Below are positions 24,691 to 35,665 of a DNA stretch of 64,000 bases, one piece after another. The notes beneath the pieces were generated by a model that saw only the letters and a program-made list of their open reading frames with translations, did not search any database and was not told where the DNA came from. The translations under genes and the position numbers were made by a program. Location: assembly GCA_035236585.1 (NCBI GenBank), contig CP141132.1, forward strand, positions 24,945,445 through 25,009,444, given 5' to 3'. Source of the DNA: Warburgia ugandensis. Taxonomy: Eukaryota; Streptophyta; Magnoliopsida; Canellales; Canellaceae. The first letter of the stretch is position 1; every line of letters begins with the position of its first letter.

Positions 24691-25822
24691 ATACTTTAAA
24701 CAATCTTTATAAACTTGAAAATGAACATCCAATATAATATGCATCCATAGCTTTCTTGATGCACCGAATCATTCCTACAATATAACACCTAATACATTCA
24801 TAATGGGTATAAAACATCCAAACTCAATATTATCTATCCACATCTATCTTGAAAATAATTTATAAAAGAAATTAATACGCATGCATTCTCTATAACATCC
24901 ACATTCACTTCACTTGTAAATTCATACATATTCGCGTTTACTTTCACACTCTAAGTGACCTCTCATTCGTCATCTCATAAAAAATATAATTCAATTAATA
25001 TATTGAAAACTAATCACCACATATTCACTTCATGTACAAGCTCCAAATTCACTTTCATCCATACTCATTTATTCCAACACTCCAAATTTGCACTCATTCA
25101 TTGCTTAAAATACATACATACATACATATATATGTATATTTCAAAGAAAATAATAAAATCTAAAGGAACACAAATAAGTGAATGAAAAAAATAGTTTATT
25201 ATGTATTTTAGGTTCATGTAGTTACTCCAAGTGAACTAATTGAAACTCATTACATACTCAGCCCATTTAGTTCGTATTTCATTGAGATTTACTTTAGAGT
25301 AACTCTTCTTGTTTGTCCACTTAGAAAGCATAGAAGCATGAAATACAACATATTTAATTAAGCTCACACTTTTTAGTTAGATCCATAAAAACTGTAGAAA
25401 AATATAAGATTATGAAAAGTAAAAAGTGTCCTATCTTTTCTAAATGGGACACTGGAATACTATCGAATATGAGGGTCCTCATGTATCATAGCACATGGTA
25501 CTTGCACTCCCAGTTAGACTGTTGTCTATGGCATTGTGCAATGAGGACAACAAAAAAGAACCCATACATATCATTTGTAATATTGTAGGTTTAATTAGTG
25601 GCAATTTAGAGTAATTAACTATTTCTATTATCTTAACATTCTTCCAAGTGACTTCTAGTGGTTGTATAATCTCAATGATATTAGCCTATTTGAACCATAC
25701 TCTACAAATTTAAATTTTAATGCATTATCTATGAATAACAAATTAATTATCTACACATAACACATTAAGAAAAATAAAATCTTACTTATTTATGATTCCT
25801 ATGAGGGTGGGACAGATGTGCA

Positions 25823-25959
25823 ATCCAAAACAAGTAGCATCCAATGAGACCTACATAGACAATCATATGAATCATAAGAATAAAGAAAGAAAGCGTGCCC
25901 ATCATGCACATCCAAAACAAGTAGCATCCAATGAGACCTACATAGAAAATCATATGAAT
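25823..25959. repeat. 50-bp direct repeat, 87 bp apart
   Basis: The block from ATCCAAAACAAGTAGCATCC to CATATGAAT occurs at 25823-25872 and 25910-25959 with one difference. An 87-bp tandem duplication explains it. On the minus strand it leaves an open frame of 63 codons with a repeated peptide (YVGLIGCYLFW), which has no recognisable domain. Confidence 0.8.
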
Positions 25960-26789
25960 TGTAATGAAAGTTGACAATCCCTAAGTATAGAATAACTTGG
26001 CAAGAAAATGAGAAAAATAAAACTTACAAGCTATTGTAGGGAATCATTAAACCTTGTCCCTGCGAGTAGTGAAAGAAGCCTAGTAAAATATCCTAAGCAC
26101 GCCTCTCCATTAGCCATTGCTCTACCACTCTTGAAATGATGCTATGGTCAAGGAATTGGTAAAGAGTACCCTCACCCTCAAAAATTCTAGTCGTATCATT
26201 CAAGAATTTGCTTAAAAGAGATAATTATTAAATATACCACAAAAATATAACATGTAAATGTTAAATATTTTATAGGCAAGTATGTGCATATACCTTATGT
26301 AGGAGAAAATATGAGGGTGTTCAAGTTGATCCCATAGGCAAACTCATCATAGGTCCTCTGCCCTATAAATGGTACTTCAACAATGTCCTTGGTAAGCACT
26401 CCCTCGCTTGTTTTGTATAGGGTTGATTTTCATATCGTCGTTGATGAGACTGTAGATTAACCTTAGGGATTGAGGGATATTAGGTGGGACTTCCACATGC
26501 TCCTTGGATAGCTATTGTAAAAGATGTAAAAAAGTTTAATTAAATAATATTAATCAATGAAGAGGACCTAATTTATCATGAAAATAAAATAAAGATATAT
26601 ACAAGTACTTATTCCATTGTTGCAACAACAATAGGTGAGACTGTAAAGGTGGCCGACCTTGGTGCTATATATTGTTGTTGATTAACCATATACAATTATT
26701 AAACAATTAATTGAGGTCTCTAGCTAAAAACTATTGATGATGAAGGTATTATGATAAGATACATATCGTGGACTCTATGGGAATGACTT

Positions 26790-27425
26790 GTGCCTTCAAT
26801 CAAGTGACGTGATATGCAACTACCCATCCAAAGATTATAATATTTTCCATTTCTAATGGGAATGGTAGGTAGGAATTAATATTCAAAGCCATGATAATGG
26901 ACACCTGCTTAGTATGTGGTGGCATACTAATTCCATGCAAAACATTTGATTCATGCTCATAGCATGAACCAGCTGCCATGATGTTTTGATAGGAATCCAA
27001 GGCCAACAAGCATTGACCCACCTGCAAATGAAATAGACAATAGAGAGGTTGATACAGAGAATTATTACACAAGGACAATGAAATTTTTAATTTTGTTTGT
27101 ATATATACTTCCTGGGTAGGAATTTCCTTTTCGAGGGCTTCTAATGTCCTTCATTATCTTTTGCAGTTGGGGAATTGCAACACACATTTGATGAAGGTAC
27201 AAGGGTGTTGTGAGAATTATGTGCAAGGGATGGAGTAACAATAATCAAACCTCCCTCATGTAAATGACTAAATATAATAGCATTTATTTTCTCAACAAGC
27301 TCATTGTAGGCCTCCTCATTATCTTGAACTTTAGGTAAACATCCTTTACCAAAGAATTTAGAAGGAACAATACCATAACTCATGCCCCTGACTCGACTAG
27401 GGTGGTCCTTCTTATCTCCCATAGC
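26790..27425 (-). pseudogene. CACTA-type ORF fragment, two putative exons
   Basis: The upstream part (27422 to about 27120) opens with GDKKDHPSRVRGMSYGIVPS, like the 'GR-RG-G-GVTPS' stretch of plant Transposase_24 proteins. The downstream part (27020 to 26800) reads VGQCLLALDSYQNIMAAGS, then HGISMPPHTKQVSI and IIIFGWVVAYHV. This follows the 'C-LA-DS..N-VA-G', 'HG-PL..N-RVSI' and 'GS-VAWP' order seen in the same proteins. A TTTGCAG acceptor precedes the second part, and a GTATAT donor lies near 27111, which suggests an intron of about 85 bp. In-frame stops occur. Its role would have been transposon mobilisation or regulation. Confidence 0.5.
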
Positions 27426-27496
27426 CCTATATAGGATGTGCTCATTGGCAATAGTGCTGTTTAAAGTTCTTGTCGTTGTGCTTTCTTAGTAAGAAT

Positions 27497-30176
27497 TGTT
27501 GTTGTTTTAAATAAACTCGTAAGCACACGAATCGTTGTTGTATAACACACCAGTGAGGTCGTTCCCACAAGGAGTGAACTATTGTGATGCTAGTGGTTCC
27601 TAATTTAAACTATCTAACCTAGCCAAAATTCAAGTGTTTTTTTTACCTAAAATATGAAAGAAATTAAAACATAAAATTGGAAACTAAGTAAAAGCAAGAG
27701 ATGAAATCTAAGAAAAAACAAGAAATATGCTAAATGTAAAACTTTCATAAAACCTGCACTTTCTAAAATTAAAACTTTCTTAAATTTAAAATTTAAAATT
27801 TTATGACTTTCCTAATTAATAACTATCCTAAAATTAAACTTTCCTAGAATGCAATTTATCAACTTCCCTAAACATGAAATTAACAACTAATCTAATGGAA
27901 ACATGCTTTAACAAACTGCTTTCCTGGTCATGCAAAAGTAAGAAAAGTAAGCAACCAAATCAACTACTTTCCAATAACTAAGATATAAGCTAATGGAATC
28001 TAATCTACAAAAAATCCAAGAGGAATAAGGAAAAATTTACCACTAACAAACAATGAAAGGAAAACTACCCAAGTGTCATGCACGTAATCATGGAATGGTA
28101 TGCGTGATTCTTTGGACATAAGTAGATTAAAGCAACTCTATTGAAAACATAAGCATGTAATTCTACTCAAGTATTAAAGGAGCACTCTAAAAATCTAAAT
28201 AGCTTCTTCAAAAGTCAAGTGAATATGAATTGAATGGTGTCAAAAATTAACATAAACAATGCATGAAAAGAAATTGCAGCAATGCGGTAATTGAAACTTT
28301 TAATGAATAGCATAGGTAGAACATGAATTTCACCATTCCTAATGCATTGAAACATACAAGAACAAGTTTAATTAACTTTTGGTCATAAACATGAATTGAA
28401 AAATCCAACTAATCTCATTGAATCACATCCAAAAAGTCATCAATATAATATTCCATTCATGTAGTCCAAATCTGAAACATATATGCTATTACAATGATGT
28501 ACCCTCAATCTCAATCACTCCTTAATTAAAATCCAATTTATTTTTGAATTATTCCAACATTCACTTATGAACAAGTATGCTTGAAATCAAAGGAAAATCC
28601 TATGGAAAACTAAGGCAACAATCGAATGGAGCAAGCAACCAAAGCTGGAAATCAAGAGAGCTAAAGGAGAATAAAGATGGAATGAAATCTAAAGAACAAA
28701 ACAAGATTCAAGATGACTTCCTTTGGCTATCACTCCAAGGGAAAACCAGACTTGAATCTTAGTTTAAAATCAAAGAAAGATAAAGGAAAACAATGCAAAA
28801 TATGAAATGAATAACACTAAGATCAAACAAGACAAGATGGGAAGGAACCAACCTTTGAAAGAGAATCAAATGGCCTAAAATCAGGTATGGAATAGCTTGA
28901 TGAAGTGCCTCCCACCTTAGGAATATTGTATCATCACCAAAACAAAAGAAATCCCAAAGCAAAAGAGAGAAAACGTTGCCCTAGGAGGAGGATGTCTCCT
29001 TCCCAATGGGGGAGGCTTATTTTTTGTTTTTGTAAAAAATCCCTTTGCTTAAGTTTGGCTAGGTTTTTATAAAACTTCTCCTATTTTTTCTAAGGTACCT
29101 AATTCTAAGGTGTGGTGGAGATGTAAGTAGGTTAAATTCAATGGCTAGGATGGAGGAAAAAGGGTAGACATCAAATAGGAAAGTGGGTGGGAGGGACAGC
29201 TGTCTTAAGGTGGGAAGTAGGTGGGAGATGCCACCCTTTTTGGAAGGGCGTCTCCCCTCCATCCAAAAACCATTGAACCCCTATTTTTTGGAAAAGTGGG
29301 TGAGGATAGATTAGGAAAGAGATGGTATGTGTTAGGTATAAAAATTTGGTTTGTTTGGAAGGTTCTTAAGAGGTGGAAGGATTGAGAGTTTTGGAAATTC
29401 ATAGTGAATCTTAAAGATGAGGCGGAAATTAAGTAAAAAGTAGGAAAAAGTGAGAATAACACTAAAAATTGGTTGCTCTTATCCCATTTGTCCACGTGAC
29501 CTCTTATTTTAATGAATTTGCCCTTATTTATCTTCAAAATAATTCATGGATAATTCTCTTGCATCTCCTCCAATCCTAGCCTTCCATTTAACTTAGCTTG
29601 ATGGCTTAGATGGCTATCTTCGAAGGCTTCATTGGCTAAGCTCATGGCTGGCTTAGGAAGATTCCCTGGCTTCAACCCTTAGCTTGAGCAGCTTGAATTC
29701 CTTTCCTTGCCACCTTCTTTCATGGCTTATATATCTAAGGTGGCTTAAGTGGCTTCGTTGCAAAGGTGGTGAGAATGCATGGCTTACTTCATGGACCCAC
29801 TTTGGCCATCTTTAGCTCCTTAATTATATATATTAGTAGTCCAAAAGATTATCTTGGCCTTGAAGTGATGATTTTGACCCTTTAACTTGATCTTTTGATC
29901 TTGATCTTCAATTTCATCCCAACCTATCTCGACTGTCGGAGCACCATCTTACTTCTTACAGTAAGTGAAAAATCCTAATTAAATCCCAAGAAAAAAATGA
30001 TTAATCACATGCCTACCTTGGACAAGCTTTCGTACCTACAAAATAACAAACTTTTACTTCATTAGGTCAAAAATCCATGTGTTATGAATTTTGGTCTAAA
30101 AACCCTAATTTAGTGATATAAGTTATAACACATAGATAACTAATTGGGTAGTTTATATGAAATATTAAACTTATCA
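27497..30176 (-). mobile_element. solo Athila LTR inside the CACTA relic
   Basis: On the plus strand it begins TGTTGTTGTTTTAAAT and ends AATATTAAACTTATCA. It is flanked by the perfect 5-bp duplication AGAAT at 27492-27496 and 30177-30181. Both ends match the 5' LTR of Athila copy 2 in reverse, including the U5-end signature with GATTCGTGTGCTTACGAG. Length is 2,680 bp. There is no primer site or polypurine tract beside it, so it is a solo LTR left by LTR-LTR recombination. The interior has no genes; the small minus-strand frames at 29059-29537 correspond to LTR sequence also open at 15289-15627. Confidence 0.9.
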
Positions 30177-30239
30177 AGAATGACTAGCAAAATTTAATTA
30201 GAAAGACATGATCATGTCATCTAATTAATTGTATAAAAT

Positions 30240-31010
30240 TTATAGACAGGTGGAACCACTTACTATGCGAGAAGCAATTTGTGCAAAACTTTCATTTGAG
30301 AACTTGTTGCCAATACGACCCACCGAATGCACCATTTTCTAAAGGATGGAGCGACCAATGGATTTTGTAGTCCCATCTTTATTTTTCTATCAAGCAAAGA
30401 CACTATAGTTAGAGATCAACATGTATATAACTATAGGAGCATTAAATTGAAAAGGGATAAATTGTCACAGATGCTTACTTTGCACTCTTCCAAATGAGCA
30501 TAGCCCAACCTAGATAGGTGGTGTTGCATAATTGTTTCAAGCACCTTTCTTCCCCTTGCATTCTTCCCCTGCACATTTGTACATGCATGATCAAGTGCAA
30601 TAATTAGATGTCACATGTAATTAATTAAATGAAACATCATTTCTGCACATACCTCAAATTCAGCGGAGGTGCCATTTTGTACAATTGCATTCCCAGCCTC
30701 CTAGTTAATGACATCAAAGTAAAAGGTAGGCACCGTGTACAACCTCAATGAATTATTGACATATTGAGCTATGTAATTGTGATCAAAGTAGTTCTTCCAT
30801 TTTCTCTATTGATCATCAACGCCTTATAAAGCACACATCTTCTTGTCATCACACACATCAATGATAGTTTACAAAGCACACAGCAAATTACTATATTTGA
30901 AAAATAAGGTAAGTTATAAATTATATAATACATGTACTTAATGTTTACATACCTTCACCATTTCCCCTATTGAATCTTTTGTTGAGAATGACATGAGTCA
31001 CCATTCCTCA
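30240..31010 (-). pseudogene. CACTA-type ORF fragment, 5' exons
   Basis: Around 30800-30640 the minus strand reads KWKNYFDHNYIAQYVNNSL followed by a stretch ending NAIVQNGTSAEFE. This fits the Trp-rich 'W-WK..' region of Transposase_24. An AG acceptor at about 30571 precedes GKNARGRKVLETIMQHHL (to about 30480), the likely next exon, equivalent to the 'K-NR-K' stretch. Trp codons have become TAG (before RKWKN, and in the INxEAG segment). The downstream exons are at 26.8-27.4 kb, beyond the solo LTR. Similarity is judged by eye only. Confidence 0.45.
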
Positions 31011-31144
31011 AATGTGATAGGAACCATTCTTCTTACTATAAAGTAGAGTAAATTACCCTAAGTAGCTACACTCTCACAAATATCTTGCCCTTTGCTATTG
31101 TATTAGGCAATATCTTTAATTCTCTTATAAGAGACCTATAGAAA

Positions 31145-34100
31145 CCTTTGAGCTCATATGACCCTCTTGAAAGGAGCCAATCTATTGTCACTCTAACGAT
31201 TCCATGTTAAGTCATTGCATTGTTTCTAAATGACTAGCTCTATCAACATATTCTATGACTCGGATTACCTACAACAAGCTAAGGAGGGTGTGACATGGTT
31301 GGCCTGGTTAGGATCTAATAGATAAGAAGTAAGATAAAATTGAAAAATATGAGGAGTTGTATAGATTAGGGTAATCTAAAAGCTACTCCTCTTAAAGAGA
31401 ATTCAAGATAATCAAAACATTCAGTATAATAGTACAAGAGATTGATTAATCTTATCCTTTGATTGTGTAACATTTTAGTAATTAGGTTGCATCATTTAGT
31501 CTAGGAATTTCTTGTTTAAAAAAAAAAAACCCAAATATTGTATGCACATTTTGATATGTGAGGAAACTAGTAGGTCAGTCAAAGTCATCCAATATACTAT
31601 ACAACTTGATTAGTTACCCTCAATGGTAGATTTACAAAGTCATCAAAGGGATGCTCCAAAACTCAAAAATAACGAAGAAAATGGTGGTTATTCTCCATGG
31701 AGGAACAATCATCTCTTCAATGATGAAATCTCCGTCACTTATGGATGATGATGATCTTCCATCACATAGAGATTTGGGAAGGAATTATCATAGGGATCTA
31801 GATCAACATAGTGAACATGAAGAAAATTGGCCCAACCAAAATATTAATAAGAGAACTTTAAAAGATTATTTGTAGTCTACAATTATAAGGACACCTTTGT
31901 GTGTCATGTTACCTCAATATCTTGGTGCGATTGAATTAAACATGAGAGCAATTCAATTAATTCCTAAACTGCATGAGTTGGATAGTGAGAGTGCTTTCCT
32001 ACATATAAAAGAATTTGATGAAGTGTGCACTGCCCAGCATATACAAAATATAGGATTGAACATGGTACGACTCAAGATTTTTCATTTTTCTTTATAAGAA
32101 AAAGTAAAGATAAAGTAAATATGTGTTTCATTCACTATTAGCTGTGTCAATATATTCTGTTACTTAGATTACCTATGACTAACTAAGGAGGATTTGAAAT
32201 GGTTGGTTTGGTTAGGATCTAATAGATACAAAATAAGATAAGTCTGAAAGATAGAGAGATTTGTCAAGATTAGGATAATCTAAAAGTTACTCCTCCTCAA
32301 GAGAATTCAAGATAATCAAAACATTAAGATTATTAACACTAATGATTATTTGATCTTATCTTTTGATTGTGGATCAATTTAGTAATTAGACTACATCATT
32401 TAGTAAAGGCTTTTCTTGTTTAAAAAAATAATAAATAAATAACCCAATTTTTGTGTGCATCTTTGGATATGCAAGGAAACTTGTAGATTAGTCAAAATCA
32501 TCCAACATACAATGTGACCTGATCAATCATCCTCAATGGAAGATCTACAAGCTGATCAAATGGTGCTCCATAACCCAAAAATAAGAAAGAAGGTGGTTCT
32601 TACTCCCCATGGAGGAACAAATGTCTCTTTGATCATGAACCCCCACCTCTTATGGATGATGAAGATCTTCCTCCACATAAATATTGGAGAAGGAATTATC
32701 ATAGGTATCAGGATCAACATAGTGAACATGAGGAAATTGGCCAAACAAAATCTTAATAGGAAAACTTTAAAAGATTATTTATGGCCTACTATTACCAACA
32801 CACCTTTATGTATTAGCATACCTCAATATATTGGTGTGATTGAATTAAAGATGAGAGAAATTCAATTACTTCTGAAATTTTATGGGTTGCATAGTGAGAG
32901 TGCTTACTTGCACTAAATAGAATTTGATGAAGTGAGGACTACCTATCATACACAAAAAATTGAATTAGACAAGGTAAGACTAAATTTTTTTTCCTTTTTC
33001 TTTAAAATAAAAGGTAAAGATGTGGTTTAATTCACTACCAACTCTATTAACACATTCTATAATTTAGATTACCTACAACTAACTAAGGAGGGCATGAAGG
33101 AATTGGTCTGGTAAGATCTAGCATATAAGAAGTAAAATAATTCTTAAAGAGAGGAGGAGCTATTTAGATTAGGGTAATCTAAAAGCTACTGCTATTAAAG
33201 AGAATTCAATATAATCAAATCATTTATCTTATTAGCAATAGGAATTGATTGATCTTATCCTTTGATTGTGCATCATTTTACTAATTTGGTTACATCATTT
33301 AATCAAGGCTTTTCTTTTTTACAAAAGATAATAATAACAAATTCTGATTGTTCTATGCACATTTGGATATGCGAGGAAACTAGTAGGTTATTCAATGTCA
33401 TCCAATGTACGATACAACCTGATTAGTTGCTTTCAATGGTAGTTCTACAAGTTTATCGAATGGGTGCTTCATAACAAAAAAAAAAAACCCAAGGAAGATG
33501 GTGGTTATTCCCAATGGAGGAACAACCATCTCTTTAGTGATAAACCCCCACCTCTTATGGATAATGATGATCTTCCACCACTGCATTAAGATTGGAGAAG
33601 GAATTACCATAGTGATCAGGATCATTAGAGTGAACATGAGGAAAAATAGCCTAACCAAATCTTAATAAGAGAACTTCAAAAGATTCTTTATAGCCTACTT
33701 TTACAAGCACGCCTTTGTGTGTCATCTTAACTCATTGGCACAATGGAATTAAAGATGAGAGATATTCAATTACTTTCTACATTTTATGTGTTGGATAGTG
33801 AGAATGCTTACTTGTACTTAAAATTTAATGGAGTGTGCACTACCGTGCATACACAAAACATAGGATTAGATATGGTAAGACTAGAGATTTTTCCATGATT
33901 TTTCCTTTTTCTTTAAAAGAAAAGGCAAGATTTAATTTACTACTAGTTAGTTGAATAAGAACCTTATAAAAAATAACTAGAAAGTTCTTAAAATAGTTCT
34001 TCCATGGCCATAACACTAATACTCTTCACCAAAAGATAAATAAATTTCACACAGAAGGATAAGGAGACTTTCTACTAATACTAGGAGAGATTCAAAGATC

Positions 34101-34870
34101 TTTTATTGACATGTTCACATCTTGAATATGAACCTTGGTGTATCTTCAATTTCTTTTATGATGGACATAACTCTAAAATGTGCAATTTATTTAGAAATGA
34201 TGTGCAATGGAAACTTTTTAAATAACAACTGAATGAGGCTCAAGAATATATGGAATGGTTGGCAAATTGTGCTTAAACATGGGCTAGTTTAAGAAAAATG
34301 GATTACTCATTAAAGCCTAAGTCTGACACCACATTTTCTAAGAGAGGCATGTATGCCATGTCTTAAAAATATGATGTTAATGTTAAGATAGCATCCCTAA
34401 CTAAAAAACTAGAGGCCATAGCAATGGGGAAAACTACCTCTAAGAAGGTTGAATAGGTGTGTGATATTTGTGAATGTACCACACACCTTACCCAATATTT
34501 CCTCACAAATCTAGCATTCCAAGATGTGCTTCGTGAATAGGCAAATTCCTTAAATTCGTACAAGTGACCTTTTCCACCATATTCTAAGAAATACAATCCC
34601 AGTTGCAGGAATCATTTTAATTTTAGTTGGAGAAGCAAAACTTGTACCAATATCTAATATCGAGCTCCATACCTATCTCAACAAGGACCACTTTCCCCAA
34701 AACCCTACATGCCTCTACCCAAGAGAAAAGTGAAAGATGGAATTCTATAATTCATCCTAAGCAAGGAGAGGAAAAATGCTTAATTTGAAGCCAAATTAAA
34801 TCAGAACACACAAGCCATGATTGAGATGAAGAACGTGATGACTTAAATCATGTAAAACTTGGAAAGAGGG
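31145..34870 (+). pseudogene. Athila copy 3: leader and gag relic, with triplicated start
   Basis: The gag start (HGGTIISSM, LPSHRDLGRNYHRDLD, RTLKDYL, then LPQYLGAIELNM and ESAFLHIKEFDEVCTAQH) appears at 31651-32097. It recurs at 32536-32930 and again, more decayed, at 33440-33850. Only after the third copy does gag go on: a core at 34060-34160 (KETFY, ERFKDLLLTCSHLEYEPW), then VCDICECTTHLTQYF at 34455-34500, a degenerate zinc knuckle. Stops are frequent. The leader block at 31145-31200 matches that of copy 2. The element's own 5' LTR is not seen; its left side abuts the CACTA relic. Confidence 0.75.
31230..33940 (+). repeat. 0.9-kb tandem triplication of leader plus gag start
   Basis: Three head-to-tail units, about 31230-32137, 32138-33037 and 33038-33940. 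The landmark GATTACCT recurs at 31263, 32167 and 33067, and 'AGAGAATTCAA.ATAATCAAA' recurs in each. Period is 904 and 900 bp. Each unit holds non-coding leader, then the first 130 or so codons of gag. The units have diverged by many substitutions and small indels, so the duplication is old compared with the 161-bp and 131-bp duplications in copy 4. Confidence 0.85.
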
Positions 34871-35665
34871 AGATTTCCTACCCAACTACATTTAAACCAA
34901 TAGGAGCACGTAATTCTTCAAGTTCAAACAAGGAGCAATCTAAGCTAATTATCATTCTTTGTAGCGGTAAAGTAATTGAAAAAACTAATCCTACAAGTCT
35001 AATAAAGTTCAGGAACCTCCTAGTGAAATAGTAAAAAATTTGTTGATGAGAAACCCATCCCACCCACTGTACCATGTCCCATTCTAGGTCCATTTCCATA
35101 GAGGCTATGTCAAGTTAACAAGGTTACCTCCAATGATGAGATTTTTGGACATGTTTAAGCAAGTCAAGATCAACATACTGATCTTGGATTTGATTAAGCA
35201 AATCCCATCAAATGCCAATTTTTCTTAAAGATCATTGCATTGTAAAAGGAAAATTAAATGTTCAAAAGAAGACATTTTTAAGCAAACAAGTTACTTTGAT
35301 CCTTTAGCATCACACGCCACTAAAAGAACAAAGATCTTATTTTTTGAACACTCACTTGCATAGTTGGAAATCACAAGATCAATTAAGTCTTACTTGATTT
35401 AGGATCTAACATAAATCTACTACTATACTAGGTATATGCATACCATAGCTTGGGTGATATTTAACCTACTTCCACCACACTCTAGCTAGCTAATTGATCT
35501 ACTAAGATATAGAGAGGGATAGTAGAAGATGTGCTTATTCATGTACAACAATTTTATTTCCTAATAGACTTTCTAGTTCTAAATAACCAACGGATGTTGA
35601 ATGGAAAAATAAATAAATAAATAAAATTTAATACACATCATTATATGACTATCATTCCTAGCCAC
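34871..35665 (+). pseudogene. Athila copy 3: protease, N-terminal part
   Basis: Relic of the protease, from the linker (MFKQVKINILILDLIKQIP near 35148) through a decayed active-site region near 35395 and YHSLGDI-like sequence at about 35440. It reaches the start of the 'ILG-PFLAT-NA' motif at 35650. Several stops and shifts are present. The reading is cut at 35665 by a solo LTR and resumes after 37967 with SNALIN. With the LTR and one copy of its target duplication disregarded, the frame across the junction is in register. Confidence 0.7.

Larger units (their letters stand above)
24466..31130 (-). mobile_element. probable CACTA (En/Spm) relic, interrupted
   Basis: Two groups of minus-strand coding fragments (30240-31010 and 26790-27425) resemble the plant Transposase_24-type protein of En/Spm elements. 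They are separated by a solo LTR with a perfect target duplication, which shows that they were once contiguous. At the left, 42-bp repeats at 24527-24690 could be subterminal repeats, and CACTTCAAAATTT at 24467 could be a decayed terminus. I did not find the matching right terminus or a 3-bp target duplication, so the limits are tentative. AT-rich sequence at 24700-25780 and 26000-26780 holds no clear exon. The fragments might instead be a degraded host gene. Confidence 0.4.

Noticed and set aside
33398-33658. Minus-strand frame of hydrophobic residues suggesting a membrane protein
   Set aside because: It is antisense to the third gag unit of Athila copy 3; the same antisense frame appears at 32556-32744 in the second unit.
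31230-33940. Regularly spaced repeats, considered as CRISPR or satellite
   Set aside because: The units are 0.9 kb long, directly adjacent and partly coding for gag. The spacing and unit size do not fit CRISPR, and three copies do not make a satellite array.
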